From positions 1 through 64,000 of the forward strand of contig NZ_VOIQ01000001.1 of NCBI RefSeq assembly GCF_010470675.1: DNA of 64,000 nt, read 5' to 3'. Each line of letters begins with the position of its first letter. Within the stretch, counting starts at the first letter, position 1. Below the pieces are notes generated by a model, which was not told the DNA's origin, searched no databases, and saw nothing but the letters and a program-made list of their open reading frames with translations. This DNA comes from Desulfovibrio sp. JC010. GTDB taxonomy: Bacteria > Desulfobacterota > Desulfovibrionia > Desulfovibrionales > Desulfovibrionaceae. Both the position numbers and the translations under genes were made by a program. Positions 7,721 through 17,122 of this stretch are shown in pieces.

Positions 7721-8860
7721 CTATTTAAACCCTTTCAGCACCCCGCCAAGCACCCTGAGGTACTCTTCCAGCATCTCCGGCTGGATGTCGGCCATATGAC
7801 CTACACGGAAAATGGGGGATTCGCCCTGCTCTTCGAGTTCCTTGTTGATCTTGCCGTAACCGGGATCAAAAAGGTAACCGTGGCCGCGCATGAGTTCTTT
7901 CACTTCCTTGAGCTTATCGATGCTCATGTGCGAGGGTGTCTTGAAGGTGGTCAGGCTGGGGGAGCGGTGACCTTCCTGCGCAAAGAGTTCATAGCCGTCC
8001 ATGGTTTCGGCCCATTTATGAGCGATAGTACGCATATCCTCGTGACGTTTAAAACGCCCCGCCACGGTCTCATCATTAACTATATAGTCAAGCTGCACGC
8101 ACATCTGGTTGGCGAGGGTTCCGTTGGGCGTGGTCAGGGTCTGGTTGATTTTAGCCTTGCCGAACTGGGCAATGATGTCGGTGGTGTAGCCACGATTGCT
8201 AACAGTCTCAGCTTTAGCCAAAGCCTCCTCGCTGACAAAACCTATACCGTACCCGGCAGGCAGCCCCAATGATTTCTGCGTAGATGTGCAGTACATGAGC
8301 GGTTTACACTCATTTATTAATGTAAGTGCACCGCCGAAAATGGAAACCGCATCAATGATCGGCTGGGCACCATGGGCGCGGATCATTTCGCAAATCGCAA
8401 CCACATCATTGATGACCCCGGTGGAAGTCTCATTATGGGTGAAAGTTACCAGATTAGGCTTGTGTCCCTTGAGTGCTTCCTCCAGTTTTTCCAGATCGAT
8501 AGCACTTCCGTAAGGAAATTTCAGCTGTACCGCATTCTTGCCGTTGAGAACCGCTAGCTTGTGGTAAAGATCACCGAATGCGCCCACGGAAACATTGAGC
8601 ACCTTATCGGAATCCGCAACAAGGGAGCGAATTGAGGCTTCAAGCACATTGGTGCCGGAACCATTAAAAATGACCGGGGTATACCCGTCAGGATCTCCGG
8701 CAATAGCCTTTAGATTGCGCATAATCGGTTCGAACCGCTTGGGATTCTCAGCATCCCGGTGCCCGAATTCAGGAAGAAGCCCGGCCTTACGCACTTCCTC
8801 GCGCAGAAGGATGGGGCCGGTGATAAAAAGTTGAAGTTCTGCAAAATCGTCACCGATCAT
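7721..8860 (-). CDS. Class V PLP-dependent aminotransferase (alanine-glyoxylate/serine-pyruvate type)
   Basis: A 379-residue fold-type I enzyme of the alanine-glyoxylate/serine-pyruvate/aspartate aminotransferase group. Typical elements are TGPILLREEV near the start, the FNGSGTNVLEASI cofactor-phosphate region, the THNETSTGVIND segment, the PLP aspartate in IDAVSIFGG and the Schiff-base lysine in TSTQKSLGLPAG. The ATG at 8860 has GAGAGGG upstream. It is a single gene ending in its own terminator and is divergent from the D-lactate-type dehydrogenase across 251 bp. Exact amino donor/acceptor pair is uncertain. Confidence 0.9.
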   Translation of the reverse strand: MIGDDFAELQLFITGPILLREEVRKAGLLPEFGHRDAENPKRFEPIMRNLKAIAGDPDGYTPVIFNGSGTNVLEASIRSLVADSDKVLNVSVGAFGDLYHKLAVLNGKNAVQLKFPYGSAIDLEKLEEALKGHKPNLVTFTHNETSTGVINDVVAICEMIRAHGAQPIIDAVSIFGGALTLINECKPLMYCTSTQKSLGLPAGYGIGFVSEEALAKAETVSNRGYTTDIIAQFGKAKINQTLTTPNGTLANQMCVQLDYIVNDETVAGRFKRHEDMRTIAHKWAETMDGYELFAQEGHRSPSLTTFKTPSHMSIDKLKEVKELMRGHGYLFDPGYGKINKELEEQGESPIFRVGHMADIQPEMLEEYLRVLGGVLKGFK

Positions 8861-9111
8861 TATTAGACCCTCTCTTTTCCAAATTTATTAATAATTGAGG
8901 TCGCTATTGCGAATTTCGAAATGTTTTTCAAGAAACAATCAAATATGAGAAATATGAAGGAAAAAATAATCATTCAGATAGCCTACTATGTCAAGCTTTA
9001 TGCGCTCACAGCCCTTTACAATCGTTCCAGCGACCATTATATTCCCTCCTCTCTTCATATGAAGATGTCCCACCTACAAGACAAACAAAAACTATTCACG
9101 GTAAGATAATT

Positions 9112-12100
9112 ATGCCTCAGTTAGGTCCCCATATTTCCATTCCCGCCGAAGCCCTGCTGCAACGGGTACTCGGCCTTGATCCCTTTGAATTTAAAGGCTG
9201 GCCCGAAGATGTTCGCACCCTTGCGGAATCCATTGCGGCAGAGCTTTTCCTTGTGCGTTACAACCCGTTCATCGATCCCGAACTGGTCCGTAAATCAGTA
9301 TCGCGCACCCTGACCCTTGCCCGCCCTACCCTTTCCGGCGAATATCCGCAGCGTTTGACCCGCTCCGTGGAAAATTTCTGGCTCAAACAGGATGCGGACA
9401 AGGAATTCAAGGATCGCTTTATCGAAAAGATGAAAGAGATCCTGCCCGAGCACTGTATCGGACTTGATCCGCACACTGTGGTACAGTCCGCAACCGACGC
9501 TACCGACCTGCGTATCGAACTGCCCATCGCGGTGCTCTTTCCTGAAGATACCGAACAGGTCCGGGCCATCGTGCGCCTTGCCAATGAAATGCAGTTCGGC
9601 CTGATCCCGCGCGGCGGCGGAACCGGAGCAACCGGGGGCGCAATCCCGGCCCTTGACCGCACTGCCGTGCTTTCCCTTGCCCGCTTCAAGAAAATCCTCA
9701 GCGTGGATACCGACTCCATGACCCTCTGCGCACAGGCCGGGGTCATCACCCTTGACGCCATCAAGGCTGCGGACAAAAAAGGCGTGCTCTTCACCGTAGA
9801 CCCGGCTTCCAAGGCCGGATCTTCACTGGGCGGCAATATCTCCGAAAACTCCGGCGGTCCTTTTGCTTTTGAATACGGCTGCACCATCGACAACATCATC
9901 AGCTACAAGATGGTCATGCCCAAGGGCGAACTCATTGAAGTGCGCCGCAAAGGACATCCCGGACACAAGATTTTTGCCGATGAGAACGCGACCTTTGAAA
10001 TCTATGATTCCAAAGACCGTTTGATCGATACCATCGAGCTCACAGCCGAAGAAATCCGCACCAAGGGACTCGGCAAAGATGTCACCAACAAATATCTCGG
10101 CGGACTGCCCGGCGTACAGAAGGAAGGGGTCGACGGCATCATCACTGAATGCTGTTTCGCCCTTTACCCCAAGCAGGCCAATTCCCGTGTGCTCTGTCTT
10201 GAGTTCTTCGGACGTTCCATGCGCGACGCCATGCTGGTCATCAAGGATGTCGTTGCCCTGCGCGATACCATCCGCGATGAAGGCGACCTTGTAAAAATAT
10301 CCGCGCTGGAAGAATTCGGACCCAAATACGTACAGGCCATCAAGTATGTAAAAAAATCCGAAAAATACGAAGGCGACCCCATTTCCGTACTCATCCTGCA
10401 GCTCGACTCGCAGGATGAGGCCGCATTGCAGAGCGCGGTGGACACCATCATTTCCATTGCCCAGCCCTACGACAATGTGGATATTTTCGCAGCCCGCGAT
10501 GAAAAAGAAGCAGAGCTCTTCTGGGAAGACCGCCACAAACTTTCCGCAATCGCGAAACGCACTTCCGGCTTCAAGGTCAACGAAGATATCGTTATCCCCC
10601 TTGAAGTAATCCCGGACTTCTCAGACTTCCTTGAAGACCTGAACCTGATCTACCTTGCAAAAATCTACCGCCGCTCCCTGCTCTCCATCAAGGAATTGCA
10701 TGGTTTCCCCATTGAGGAACCAAAAGTTGAACTGGCCCTTGAGCGGACCACCAACATCCTCAAAGGCAAGATTACCGGCAAGGACATGAGTGATCAGGAA
10801 CTGGAAGGACAGGTCCACTATCTCTTTCAGGAACTGCGCGATGAATTCCCCAAGCTGGATTCCAGGATCAACAAGATTCTCAAAAAGCTCAAGGAACAGC
10901 GCATCATCATCGCCAACCACATGCATGCCGGTGACGGCAACTGCCATGTAAACATCCCGGTCAACTCCAACGACCCGGAAATGCTGCACAGTGCTCACGA
11001 AGCAGTGGACGATGTATTCAAGAAAGTTCTTGAACTCAAAGGCGAAGTCTCCGGCGAGCACGGTATCGGCATCACCAAGATCGATTACCTTTCCGAGGAA
11101 AAAATCGAGGCCATCAAAGCATACAAGCTCAAAGTGGACCCGCTGAACATCCTCAACCCCGGCAAGCTGACCCGCAGGAATCTTCCTTCTCCCGCCTACA
11201 CATTCTCGTTCAACAGGCTTATCAACGACCTGAACAAGACTGCCATTAAGGATAAGGAACATCTGATGGAGCTGCTCCAGAACATCCAGACCTGCACCCG
11301 TTGCGGTAAATGCAAGCAGGTCTGCCCCATGTATTTCCCGGAGCAGGGACTCATGTACCACCCGCGCAATAAGAACATTGCGCTCGGCGCGCTCATCGAG
11401 GCCATCTACTATTCACAGGTCCAGCGCGGTGAACCTTCTCCGCACCTGATGACCAAGCTGCGCAAGATCATGGAGCACTGCACCGCCTGCGGACGCTGTA
11501 CTTCAGTATGCCCCATCAAGATCGACTCCGCCGGAGCCGCTCTGCAGATCCGCTCTTTCCTTGAATACAAGGGAACCGGAGGGCATCCCATCAAAAACGC
11601 CGTGCTCGGTTTTGTAGCCAAGGACCCGCAAAGCAGGCTGCCCAAAGCCGCCAAGTTCCTGTCCCTGTCCGCAGGGCTGCAATCAAAGGCCATTGGGCTT
11701 GTTCCCGGCCACTGGCGCAGGCGCATTGAATCGCCCATGATTTCCAGCAAGACTCCGCCCATGGACTTCAAGAACCTTTCCGAGACCATCCAGCTCGATA
11801 AGGGTTCCATGTTCCTGCAGAACACCCCGGCACCGGACAGTGTTTACTACTTCCCCGGTTGCGGCGCATCCCTGTTCTCCAAGGACATCGGTATGGCGAC
11901 CCTGTATCTGCTGCTCAAATCCGGCGTGAACGTTGCTATGCCCGCCAAGCATCTCTGCTGCGGCTACCCGCTGCTGGCCAGCGGTTGCGTTGAGGCATAC
12001 AACACCAACCGCCACCGCAATATCAGCGATATTCAGTATCGCATCGCCAAGGCTTCCATCGCGGGCATGAAGGTTTCCACTCTCATCACCGCCTGCGGAA

Positions 12101-12654
12101 CCTGCCGCGAATCCCTTGAGTCCTACGAATTCAGAGAACTGGGCTACGAACTCAAGCGCAGTGATGCCGTGCAATATCTGCTGCTGAATCCCGGCAATCT
12201 CAATTTCAACACCCTGAGCGGTGCGCAGGAAGTTATTTACCATGCCTCCTGCCATACCGAATGGACAGACGTGAAAAAGAACAAAGCCCCGGAAATGTAC
12301 CGCAAAGCTGTTGCAGATATGATCGGTTCCGAGGTAACACTCTCCCCCGGCTGCTGCGGTGAATCCGGTCTCGGTTCCGTCACCAGCCCTGAAATCTACA
12401 ACAAGCTGCGCGACCGCAAAGGCGGACAGCTCAAGGCCGATCTTCAGGGACACGACAAGACCACTCCGGTACTGGTCGGCTGCCCGTCCTGCAAAGTGGG
12501 TATCAAACGCAACATGCAGAATCTCAAGAAACAGAACCGCGTACTCCACACCGTGGAATACCTCGCGGAACTCATCGGCGGACCCAAATGGCGCAAAGAT
12601 TTCAAAAAAGAACTCGAACGCGCTGTCCGTCAGGATGAACTTGTTTTGATATAA
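9112..12654 (+). CDS. Fused FAD-binding and 4Fe-4S oxidoreductase, D-lactate dehydrogenase type
   Basis: A 1180-residue single-chain enzyme. An FAD-binding type-4 domain lies at about 140-290 (PRGGGTGATGG contacts FAD), then an FAD-oxidase C-terminal domain with the HAGDGNCHVN and GEVSGEHGIG motifs to about 690. Two 4Fe-4S motifs follow at about 727 (CTRCGKCKQVCP) and 789 (CTACGRCTSVCP), and two CCG domains at about 948 (CCGYPLLASG) and 1080 (CCGESGLG). This GlcD-plus-GlcF arrangement in one chain is common in sulfate reducers and oxidises D-lactate or a related 2-hydroxy acid, passing electrons to the membrane pool. Monocistronic, followed by a repeat hairpin. Substrate assignment rests on family only. 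Confidence 0.93.
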   Translation: MPQLGPHISIPAEALLQRVLGLDPFEFKGWPEDVRTLAESIAAELFLVRYNPFIDPELVRKSVSRTLTLARPTLSGEYPQRLTRSVENFWLKQDADKEFKDRFIEKMKEILPEHCIGLDPHTVVQSATDATDLRIELPIAVLFPEDTEQVRAIVRLANEMQFGLIPRGGGTGATGGAIPALDRTAVLSLARFKKILSVDTDSMTLCAQAGVITLDAIKAADKKGVLFTVDPASKAGSSLGGNISENSGGPFAFEYGCTIDNIISYKMVMPKGELIEVRRKGHPGHKIFADENATFEIYDSKDRLIDTIELTAEEIRTKGLGKDVTNKYLGGLPGVQKEGVDGIITECCFALYPKQANSRVLCLEFFGRSMRDAMLVIKDVVALRDTIRDEGDLVKISALEEFGPKYVQAIKYVKKSEKYEGDPISVLILQLDSQDEAALQSAVDTIISIAQPYDNVDIFAARDEKEAELFWEDRHKLSAIAKRTSGFKVNEDIVIPLEVIPDFSDFLEDLNLIYLAKIYRRSLLSIKELHGFPIEEPKVELALERTTNILKGKITGKDMSDQELEGQVHYLFQELRDEFPKLDSRINKILKKLKEQRIIIANHMHAGDGNCHVNIPVNSNDPEMLHSAHEAVDDVFKKVLELKGEVSGEHGIGITKIDYLSEEKIEAIKAYKLKVDPLNILNPGKLTRRNLPSPAYTFSFNRLINDLNKTAIKDKEHLMELLQNIQTCTRCGKCKQVCPMYFPEQGLMYHPRNKNIALGALIEAIYYSQVQRGEPSPHLMTKLRKIMEHCTACGRCTSVCPIKIDSAGAALQIRSFLEYKGTGGHPIKNAVLGFVAKDPQSRLPKAAKFLSLSAGLQSKAIGLVPGHWRRRIESPMISSKTPPMDFKNLSETIQLDKGSMFLQNTPAPDSVYYFPGCGASLFSKDIGMATLYLLLKSGVNVAMPAKHLCCGYPLLASGCVEAYNTNRHRNISDIQYRIAKASIAGMKVSTLITACGTCRESLESYEFRELGYELKRSDAVQYLLLNPGNLNFNTLSGAQEVIYHASCHTEWTDVKKNKAPEMYRKAVADMIGSEVTLSPGCCGESGLGSVTSPEIYNKLRDRKGGQLKADLQGHDKTTPVLVGCPSCKVGIKRNMQNLKKQNRVLHTVEYLAELIGGPKWRKDFKKELERAVRQDELVLI

Positions 12655-12657
12655 GTA

Positions 12658-12730
12658 TGCCTTCGGCGCCCCTGCCGGGGGCCTTAAACCCTTTTTGAAA
12701 AAAGGGTTTAAGAATCCCAAAAACTTTTAA
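12658..12730 (+). repeat. Interspersed palindromic repeat, copy A, at the 3' end of the dehydrogenase gene
   Basis: A GC-rich element followed by the hairpin CTTAAACCCTTTTT / AAAAAGGGTTTAAG (12683-12712) and then GAATCCCAAAAACTTTTAA. The element starts three bases after the stop codon. Diverged GC part compared with copies B and C. Probably acts as a terminator here. Confidence 0.85.
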
Positions 12731-12751
12731 TAGTTTTAATTTGTGATTTAT

Positions 12752-13159
12752 ATGAAAGCTCTCGGTATTGACTTCGGGACTAAGCGTGTTGGGTTAGCCA
12801 TTACTGATCCGGATAAAGTTTTCGCTTTTCCGTACAAAGTAATGGAACGCACCACCCGCGACGCCATGTTCTCGGAGTTGCTTGAAATTATAGAAAATGA
12901 GAAGGTCGGTGACATCGTCATCGGCCTTCCCTTATCTCTGGACGGGGAAGATACTTTGACCACCCGGCAGGTGCGTAATTTTGCGGCCTCGCTGGAGCGC
13001 AGGGTAGACCTGCCCATCCATCTTGTTGATGAAAGACTAAGCTCAATTGCAGCTGAAGATGAAATGAAGGAGGCCGGACTTTGGGACCGGAAAAGAAAGA
13101 AGAATCTGGACAGTCAGGCAGCGAAAATAATTCTGGAAACGTGGCTCGCCCGAGCATAG
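12752..13159 (+). CDS. ruvX: RuvX/YqgF family nuclease (putative pre-16S rRNA nuclease)
   Basis: A small RNase H-fold protein (135 residues from the ATG at 12752; a GTG at 12743 would add three). The N-terminal strand ALGIDFGTKRVGLA carries the metal-binding Asp; VIGLPLSLDG, LVDERLSS and the late DSQAAKIIL Asp are the other conserved sites. In E. coli the orthologue matures the 5' end of 16S rRNA. Neither start has a good ribosome site. The 3' end overlaps mltG by 79 bp in another frame, so the two genes are translated from one mRNA. Confidence 0.93.
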   Translation: MKALGIDFGTKRVGLAITDPDKVFAFPYKVMERTTRDAMFSELLEIIENEKVGDIVIGLPLSLDGEDTLTTRQVRNFAASLERRVDLPIHLVDERLSSIAAEDEMKEAGLWDRKRKKNLDSQAAKIILETWLARA

Positions 13160-14202
13160 TCCTGCGCTATGTCATGCCGACCATCGCCTTCGGGTGCATG
13201 GCTCTCATGCTGGTGGCAGGATGGTTCCTGTACCGCAACTGGACCTTCCTTAACGTTCCCCCGGAACTGGAAGGGCGCGAGATTCTTTTTACCGTTGAAC
13301 CGGGCCAGCCCCTGTGGACCGTAGCTTCCGACCTTGCCAAGGCCGGGCTGATCACCGACGTTAAGCAGTTCCGCGAATACGCACAGGCACAGGACATGGC
13401 ATCAAAAGTGCGGGCCGGAGAATTCAGGCTCTACTCCAACATGACCGCCCCGCAGGTGCTTGAGACCATCACTTCCTCATCCGGCATCATGCATAAGTTT
13501 TCCGTGCGTGAGGGACTCACATGGTGGGCCACAGCTGATAAAGCGGACAAATCCGGGCTGACCGACTACGCATTATTCAAGCAGGCGGTATCCGATCCGG
13601 CCCTGCTGGCAAAATATAAAATCCCGGCCAAGAATGCCGAAGGGTATCTTTTCCCGGAAACATATCTGCTGACCCGGCCCAAGAATGAGACCGGAAAAGT
13701 CATGGTAGAAACCATGCTCAAAGAATTCCGCAAGGCTGCAAACAAGGCTTGGGACGGTAAACTCCCTTCTCCAAAAGAAATCCATGATACCGTAATCCTT
13801 GCTTCTCTCGTGGAAAAAGAAACCGGGGATGTAAGCGAGCGGCGCACCATTGCCGGGGTATTCGCCAACCGCCTTGAAAAAGGCTACCTGCTGCAATGCG
13901 ACCCGACCATCATCTACGGTCTGGGCGAGACCTTTGACGGCAACCTGCGCAAAAAACACCTGACCGACAAATCCAACCCCTACAATTCCTACCAGCACCG
14001 GGGATTACCCCCCGGCCCCATCTGCTCACCGGGCCTCGACTCGCTAAGGGCTGCCATCACCCCGGAAAAGCACAGCTACCTCTATTTCGTAGCCAAGGGC
14101 GACGGCTCACACTATTTCAGTAAGTCGCTGAAGGAGCATAATGCTGCTGTGAAGAAGTATCAGCTGCGGCGGAATCGGAAGACGTATCGGTCGTATAATT
14201 AG
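13081..14202 (+). CDS. mltG: Endolytic murein transglycosylase MltG (YceG-like)
   Basis: A 373-residue inner-membrane protein: cytoplasmic N-terminus of about 28 residues, one TM helix (about 30-50), then a periplasmic YceG domain. The catalytic Glu lies in LASLVEKETGD and the family signature NPYNSYQHRGLPPGPICSPG is intact. MltG cuts nascent glycan strands and sets their length. The start is the TTG at 13081, which has GGAGG at 13069-13073 with a 7-base spacer; it lies inside ruvX. Alternative in-frame starts nearer the TM lack a ribosome site. Confidence 0.93.
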   Translation: MGPEKKEESGQSGSENNSGNVARPSIVLRYVMPTIAFGCMALMLVAGWFLYRNWTFLNVPPELEGREILFTVEPGQPLWTVASDLAKAGLITDVKQFREYAQAQDMASKVRAGEFRLYSNMTAPQVLETITSSSGIMHKFSVREGLTWWATADKADKSGLTDYALFKQAVSDPALLAKYKIPAKNAEGYLFPETYLLTRPKNETGKVMVETMLKEFRKAANKAWDGKLPSPKEIHDTVILASLVEKETGDVSERRTIAGVFANRLEKGYLLQCDPTIIYGLGETFDGNLRKKHLTDKSNPYNSYQHRGLPPGPICSPGLDSLRAAITPEKHSYLYFVAKGDGSHYFSKSLKEHNAAVKKYQLRRNRKTYRSYN

Positions 14203-14220
14203 TCCATACAAATCTCACAA

Positions 14221-14258
14221 AAAAACGGACCAGAATAGCATGATTCTGGTCCGTTTTT
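14221..14258. terminator. Bidirectional rho-independent terminator
   Basis: Perfect 16-bp stem AAAAACGGACCAGAAT / ATTCTGGTCCGTTTTT with a 6-base loop; T-run on both strands. Ends mltG (plus). Confidence 0.92.
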
Positions 14259-14270
14259 AGTTGAAAAAAA

Positions 14271-14330
14271 TTAAAAGTTTTTGGGATTCTTAAACCCTTT
14301 TGCAAAAGGGTTTAAGCCGCCGGAGGCATC
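14271..14330 (-). repeat. Interspersed palindromic repeat, copy B, at the 3' end of the REC-STAS gene
   Basis: On the minus strand: GCCTCCGGCGGC, then a perfect 28-bp palindrome (14289-14316: CTTAAACCCTTTTG plus its complement), then AATCCCAAAAACTTTTAA. Almost identical to copy C at 28969. It begins right after the stop of the leftward gene at 14331. Confidence 0.9.
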
Positions 14331-15044
14331 TTATAGACTCCCCCGCGCCTCCGCTTCAGTCTCATACAGCGAAGCCATCTGGGTGATGCCCATGGAATCG
14401 AGCACGGAGCGGAAATTCTCGGACAGCCCGGCGATGTGGATGCCGCAGCCGCGGGTACGGGCCTTTTCCACCAGCTTGAAGAGAGAATCCATGGCTGCAC
14501 CGTTGATGGAGGATTTTTCTTCGAAGACAAGCAGGAAATTACCCTTGGCTGTGGCTAGGGCCTCGTCAAAAACGTCCAGCAATAATCCTTCTGACTTGGA
14601 AGTCAGGTTACCGCTGACATTGATCACCGCGAGGTCATCTTCAAGGGTCAGGACGATATCCTTCTGCCTGCTGCGGGCAAATTCAATCCTGTCCGCGGAA
14701 AGTTTGAGGGCTTTTTCAAGCTCCTCGCGCTTGACCGGCTTATTGAGGAAGTCGGTGGCATCGAGGTTGAGAGCCTTGATGGCAAGCTCCATGTCACCGT
14801 GTCCGGTGATGACGATCACCTCGGAATCCGGAGAAATGGACTTAATTTTTCCAAGCACCTGAAGTCCGTCCATGCCGGGCATCTTAATATCGGTCATGAC
14901 CAGATCGGGTTTTTCCGTATCAAAAAGGCTGATCCCGGCTTCGCCGTTCTCTGCTGTCAGCACCTCGTGTCCGTATGCTTTCAGCAGCATCTGGAACATG
15001 CTCAAGGTCGCTTTTTCATCATCAATTACAAGAATTTTGCTCAC
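14331..15044 (-). CDS. Receiver-STAS fusion response regulator
   Basis: A 237-residue protein. Residues 1-118 are a receiver (D8/D9, phospho-acceptor D52 in VMTDIKMPG, Lys in LNKPVK). Residues about 130-235 are a STAS domain like anti-sigma-factor antagonists. In the STAS site the usual DSSG reads NGAA (KSSINGAAMDSL), so the phosphorylatable Ser seems lost. The start is the GTG at 15044, which has AGGGG at 15052-15056; a TTG at 15050 abuts that sequence and is unlikely. It lies just after a sensor kinase gene and is probably its target, signalling through a partner that binds STAS domains (inferred). Confidence 0.88.
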   Translation of the reverse strand: MSKILVIDDEKATLSMFQMLLKAYGHEVLTAENGEAGISLFDTEKPDLVMTDIKMPGMDGLQVLGKIKSISPDSEVIVITGHGDMELAIKALNLDATDFLNKPVKREELEKALKLSADRIEFARSRQKDIVLTLEDDLAVINVSGNLTSKSEGLLLDVFDEALATAKGNFLLVFEEKSSINGAAMDSLFKLVEKARTRGCGIHIAGLSENFRSVLDSMGITQMASLYETEAEARGSL

Positions 15045-15094
15045 GCCCAACCCCTGAATATCCTGTCTATTTCAAGTTAAAACTTAATTATAAT

Positions 15095-17122
15095 TTATTC
15101 CACCGGGGCAGCGGGAAAAGATATTATGAAAGAAGTTCCCTTTCCGGGTTCGCTTTCAATATCAATGCTGCCCTTGTAGTCTCTTACTATGCCATAGGTG
15201 ATGGCAAGGCCCAAGCCCATGCCATATCCTACCTCTTTGGTACTGAAAAAAGGCTCAAAAATTTTATTGCGCACTTCATCAGTTATGCCCGCCCCGGTAT
15301 CGGAAACCCGGACACAGACAAGCTCTCCATTTTCATAAGTATCTATGTTGATAAAATCCTCGCTGTCCACTCCGAGATTATCCCGTTTCTCGGCAATAGC
15401 GTCACGGGCATTGTTGACCAGATTAAAGAAAACCTGCTGCAAACGGTTATCCTCGGCAACCACCTTGGGAAGCCCTTCACCGAGATTCAGGCGGATGAAT
15501 ATATTCTGCAGCTCAAACTGCTTGGTAACCAGCCGCAGGACCCCGTTCACCGGAGCATTGATGTCCACCTTGTCGGTCTTGAAACCGGACTTGCGGCCGA
15601 AAGCACGCAAGGCACTGATAATCTCGGCTGCACGGTCCACCTGATTGCTGACCTCTTTGGCGACTTCCTCAAGCTGGGCGGCGGGAAGGTCACGTCCCTG
15701 CTCGGCCATAAGCGCGAGATATTCACTGCCCATCTTAATGGCATTGAGCGGCTGATTGACCTCGTGGGCCACCCCGGCGGACATTTCACCCAAAGATTTC
15801 ATCTTAGCTGCCTGCACCAGCTGGGCATCCTTTTCAATGATCTCGGTAACATCGTTGACCGCCACAATCATGGACGGCTGACTCCGGTAAGTGATGGGGC
15901 AGGCATGCATGTTAACATACACAGGGCTGCCGCCCTTCCGGTAATGAATGATCTTGGGATAGTAGATGCAGCCGGAAGGCCCGCCGTACTCTGCAAAAGC
16001 GGTGATGCATTCCTCGTTTGCTTCCGGCCCGAGCCGCAGGAAATCCTCCCCGATCAGCTCTTTGCGTGAGTAGCCGTAAAGCTCAGTCACCCGCGGGTTG
16101 GCATCGATGATGGTAAAGTCATCACAGGAAACAACCAGCACCGGGTCCGGCCCGCTGTCGAACAGGGATTTATACTTTTCTTCAGACTCGCGCAGCTTAC
16201 GACGGTAAAGCTTGATGGACCAGACCATATTGCGGAAACTGTCCGCCAGCTGAACCACCTCGTCGCCTTCACGCTTGTAGTAAAAATGGCAATCGCGGCA
16301 CTGCTGCAGATTGGCCTGACCGTCCACATCGCGATTGTCCCCGTAAGTGGATAGATCAAAATGCCAGCAGGGAAAATCCGTATTGTAATAGGCCGGGCAA
16401 TTGGAAGCATTCCAGTCCGTGCCCCCGGTGAGCAGATCGAGGCTGAAATCAAAATTACCCCGCGAAAGTTCATCGGAAACACGGGTCAGGGTACTCACCG
16501 GCTGGGTGATGTACTTCGCCAGACGGTGGCTGATTACAAAAATGATGACCACCACAAAAGAAATAAAACCGAGAAAGGTAAACCTGAGCGTTGAGACCAG
16601 CTGATCGATATGAATCTTGTTCAGTCCCACATGGACCGTGCCGATGCGGTAAAGCCCCTCTTTGATAGGAACGGCAATGTCGTAAGCGGAAGTTTTGCCC
16701 AGATCAATACGCCGGACAGACTTGATCTCCCCTTCCTTGATGGGGTTGGCAAGATCTAGTCCCTTGGGAAAAGGCTTGGTAAAGGTATGGCAAAGCACCT
16801 CTCCGTCTTTCCCAAGAATATAGATGTAGGTGATCAGGTGCTGCCGTTCACGCAGCTTGGCTTCTTCAAAAGCAAGGCTGAGCAGTTTGGGATAATCCTT
16901 ATCGAGAATGTATCCGCCCCCACGCTCGGCAATTGAATAGGCAATGGCCACCCCGCGCAACTCCAGTTCCTTGGTCAGGGAGGAAACCAGTATCCAGCGG
17001 GCCAGTAAAGCAATGATGGCACTGATGATCAGGATAACCCCAAGGGTGGAAAAAAATATCTTGTTTTTGAGGGTCAGCCCGGAAAAACGTTCCACAAGCT
17101 CCTGCTTTGAAAAAAATCTCAT
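15095..17122 (-). CDS. Sensor histidine kinase with HAMP, Cys-rich insert, PAS, HisKA and HATPase
   Basis: A 675-residue kinase: TM1 about 25-47, periplasmic sensor about 48-185, TM2 about 186-208, HAMP to about 245, then a Cys-rich stretch (C-x9-C, then CxxC in QQCRDCHF), PAS about 320-440, HisKA (SAGVAHEVNQPLNAIK) and HATPase (NLVNNARDAI, DTGAGI, GMGLGLAI). The start is the ATG at 17122, which overlaps the stop of the binding-protein gene as ATGA and has AGGGGG upstream. That overlap with a periplasmic binding protein suggests that the binding protein presents ligand to this kinase (inferred). The Cys cluster may bind a metal or Fe-S centre. Confidence 0.92.
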   Translation of the reverse strand: MRFFSKQELVERFSGLTLKNKIFFSTLGVILIISAIIALLARWILVSSLTKELELRGVAIAYSIAERGGGYILDKDYPKLLSLAFEEAKLRERQHLITYIYILGKDGEVLCHTFTKPFPKGLDLANPIKEGEIKSVRRIDLGKTSAYDIAVPIKEGLYRIGTVHVGLNKIHIDQLVSTLRFTFLGFISFVVVIIFVISHRLAKYITQPVSTLTRVSDELSRGNFDFSLDLLTGGTDWNASNCPAYYNTDFPCWHFDLSTYGDNRDVDGQANLQQCRDCHFYYKREGDEVVQLADSFRNMVWSIKLYRRKLRESEEKYKSLFDSGPDPVLVVSCDDFTIIDANPRVTELYGYSRKELIGEDFLRLGPEANEECITAFAEYGGPSGCIYYPKIIHYRKGGSPVYVNMHACPITYRSQPSMIVAVNDVTEIIEKDAQLVQAAKMKSLGEMSAGVAHEVNQPLNAIKMGSEYLALMAEQGRDLPAAQLEEVAKEVSNQVDRAAEIISALRAFGRKSGFKTDKVDINAPVNGVLRLVTKQFELQNIFIRLNLGEGLPKVVAEDNRLQQVFFNLVNNARDAIAEKRDNLGVDSEDFINIDTYENGELVCVRVSDTGAGITDEVRNKIFEPFFSTKEVGYGMGLGLAITYGIVRDYKGSIDIESEPGKGTSFIISFPAAPVE

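Noticed and set aside
8921-9109. Plus-strand 62-codon frame before the dehydrogenase
   Set aside because: No ribosome site, low complexity; lies in the divergent promoter region.
9823-10536. Minus-strand frame inside the dehydrogenase gene
   Set aside because: Overlaps conserved FAD-domain codons on the other strand; no independent evidence.
14975-16069. Long plus-strand frame (364 codons) opposite a sensor kinase
   Set aside because: It is antisense to a kinase with all motifs intact and has no domain or ribosome site; typical shadow frame.
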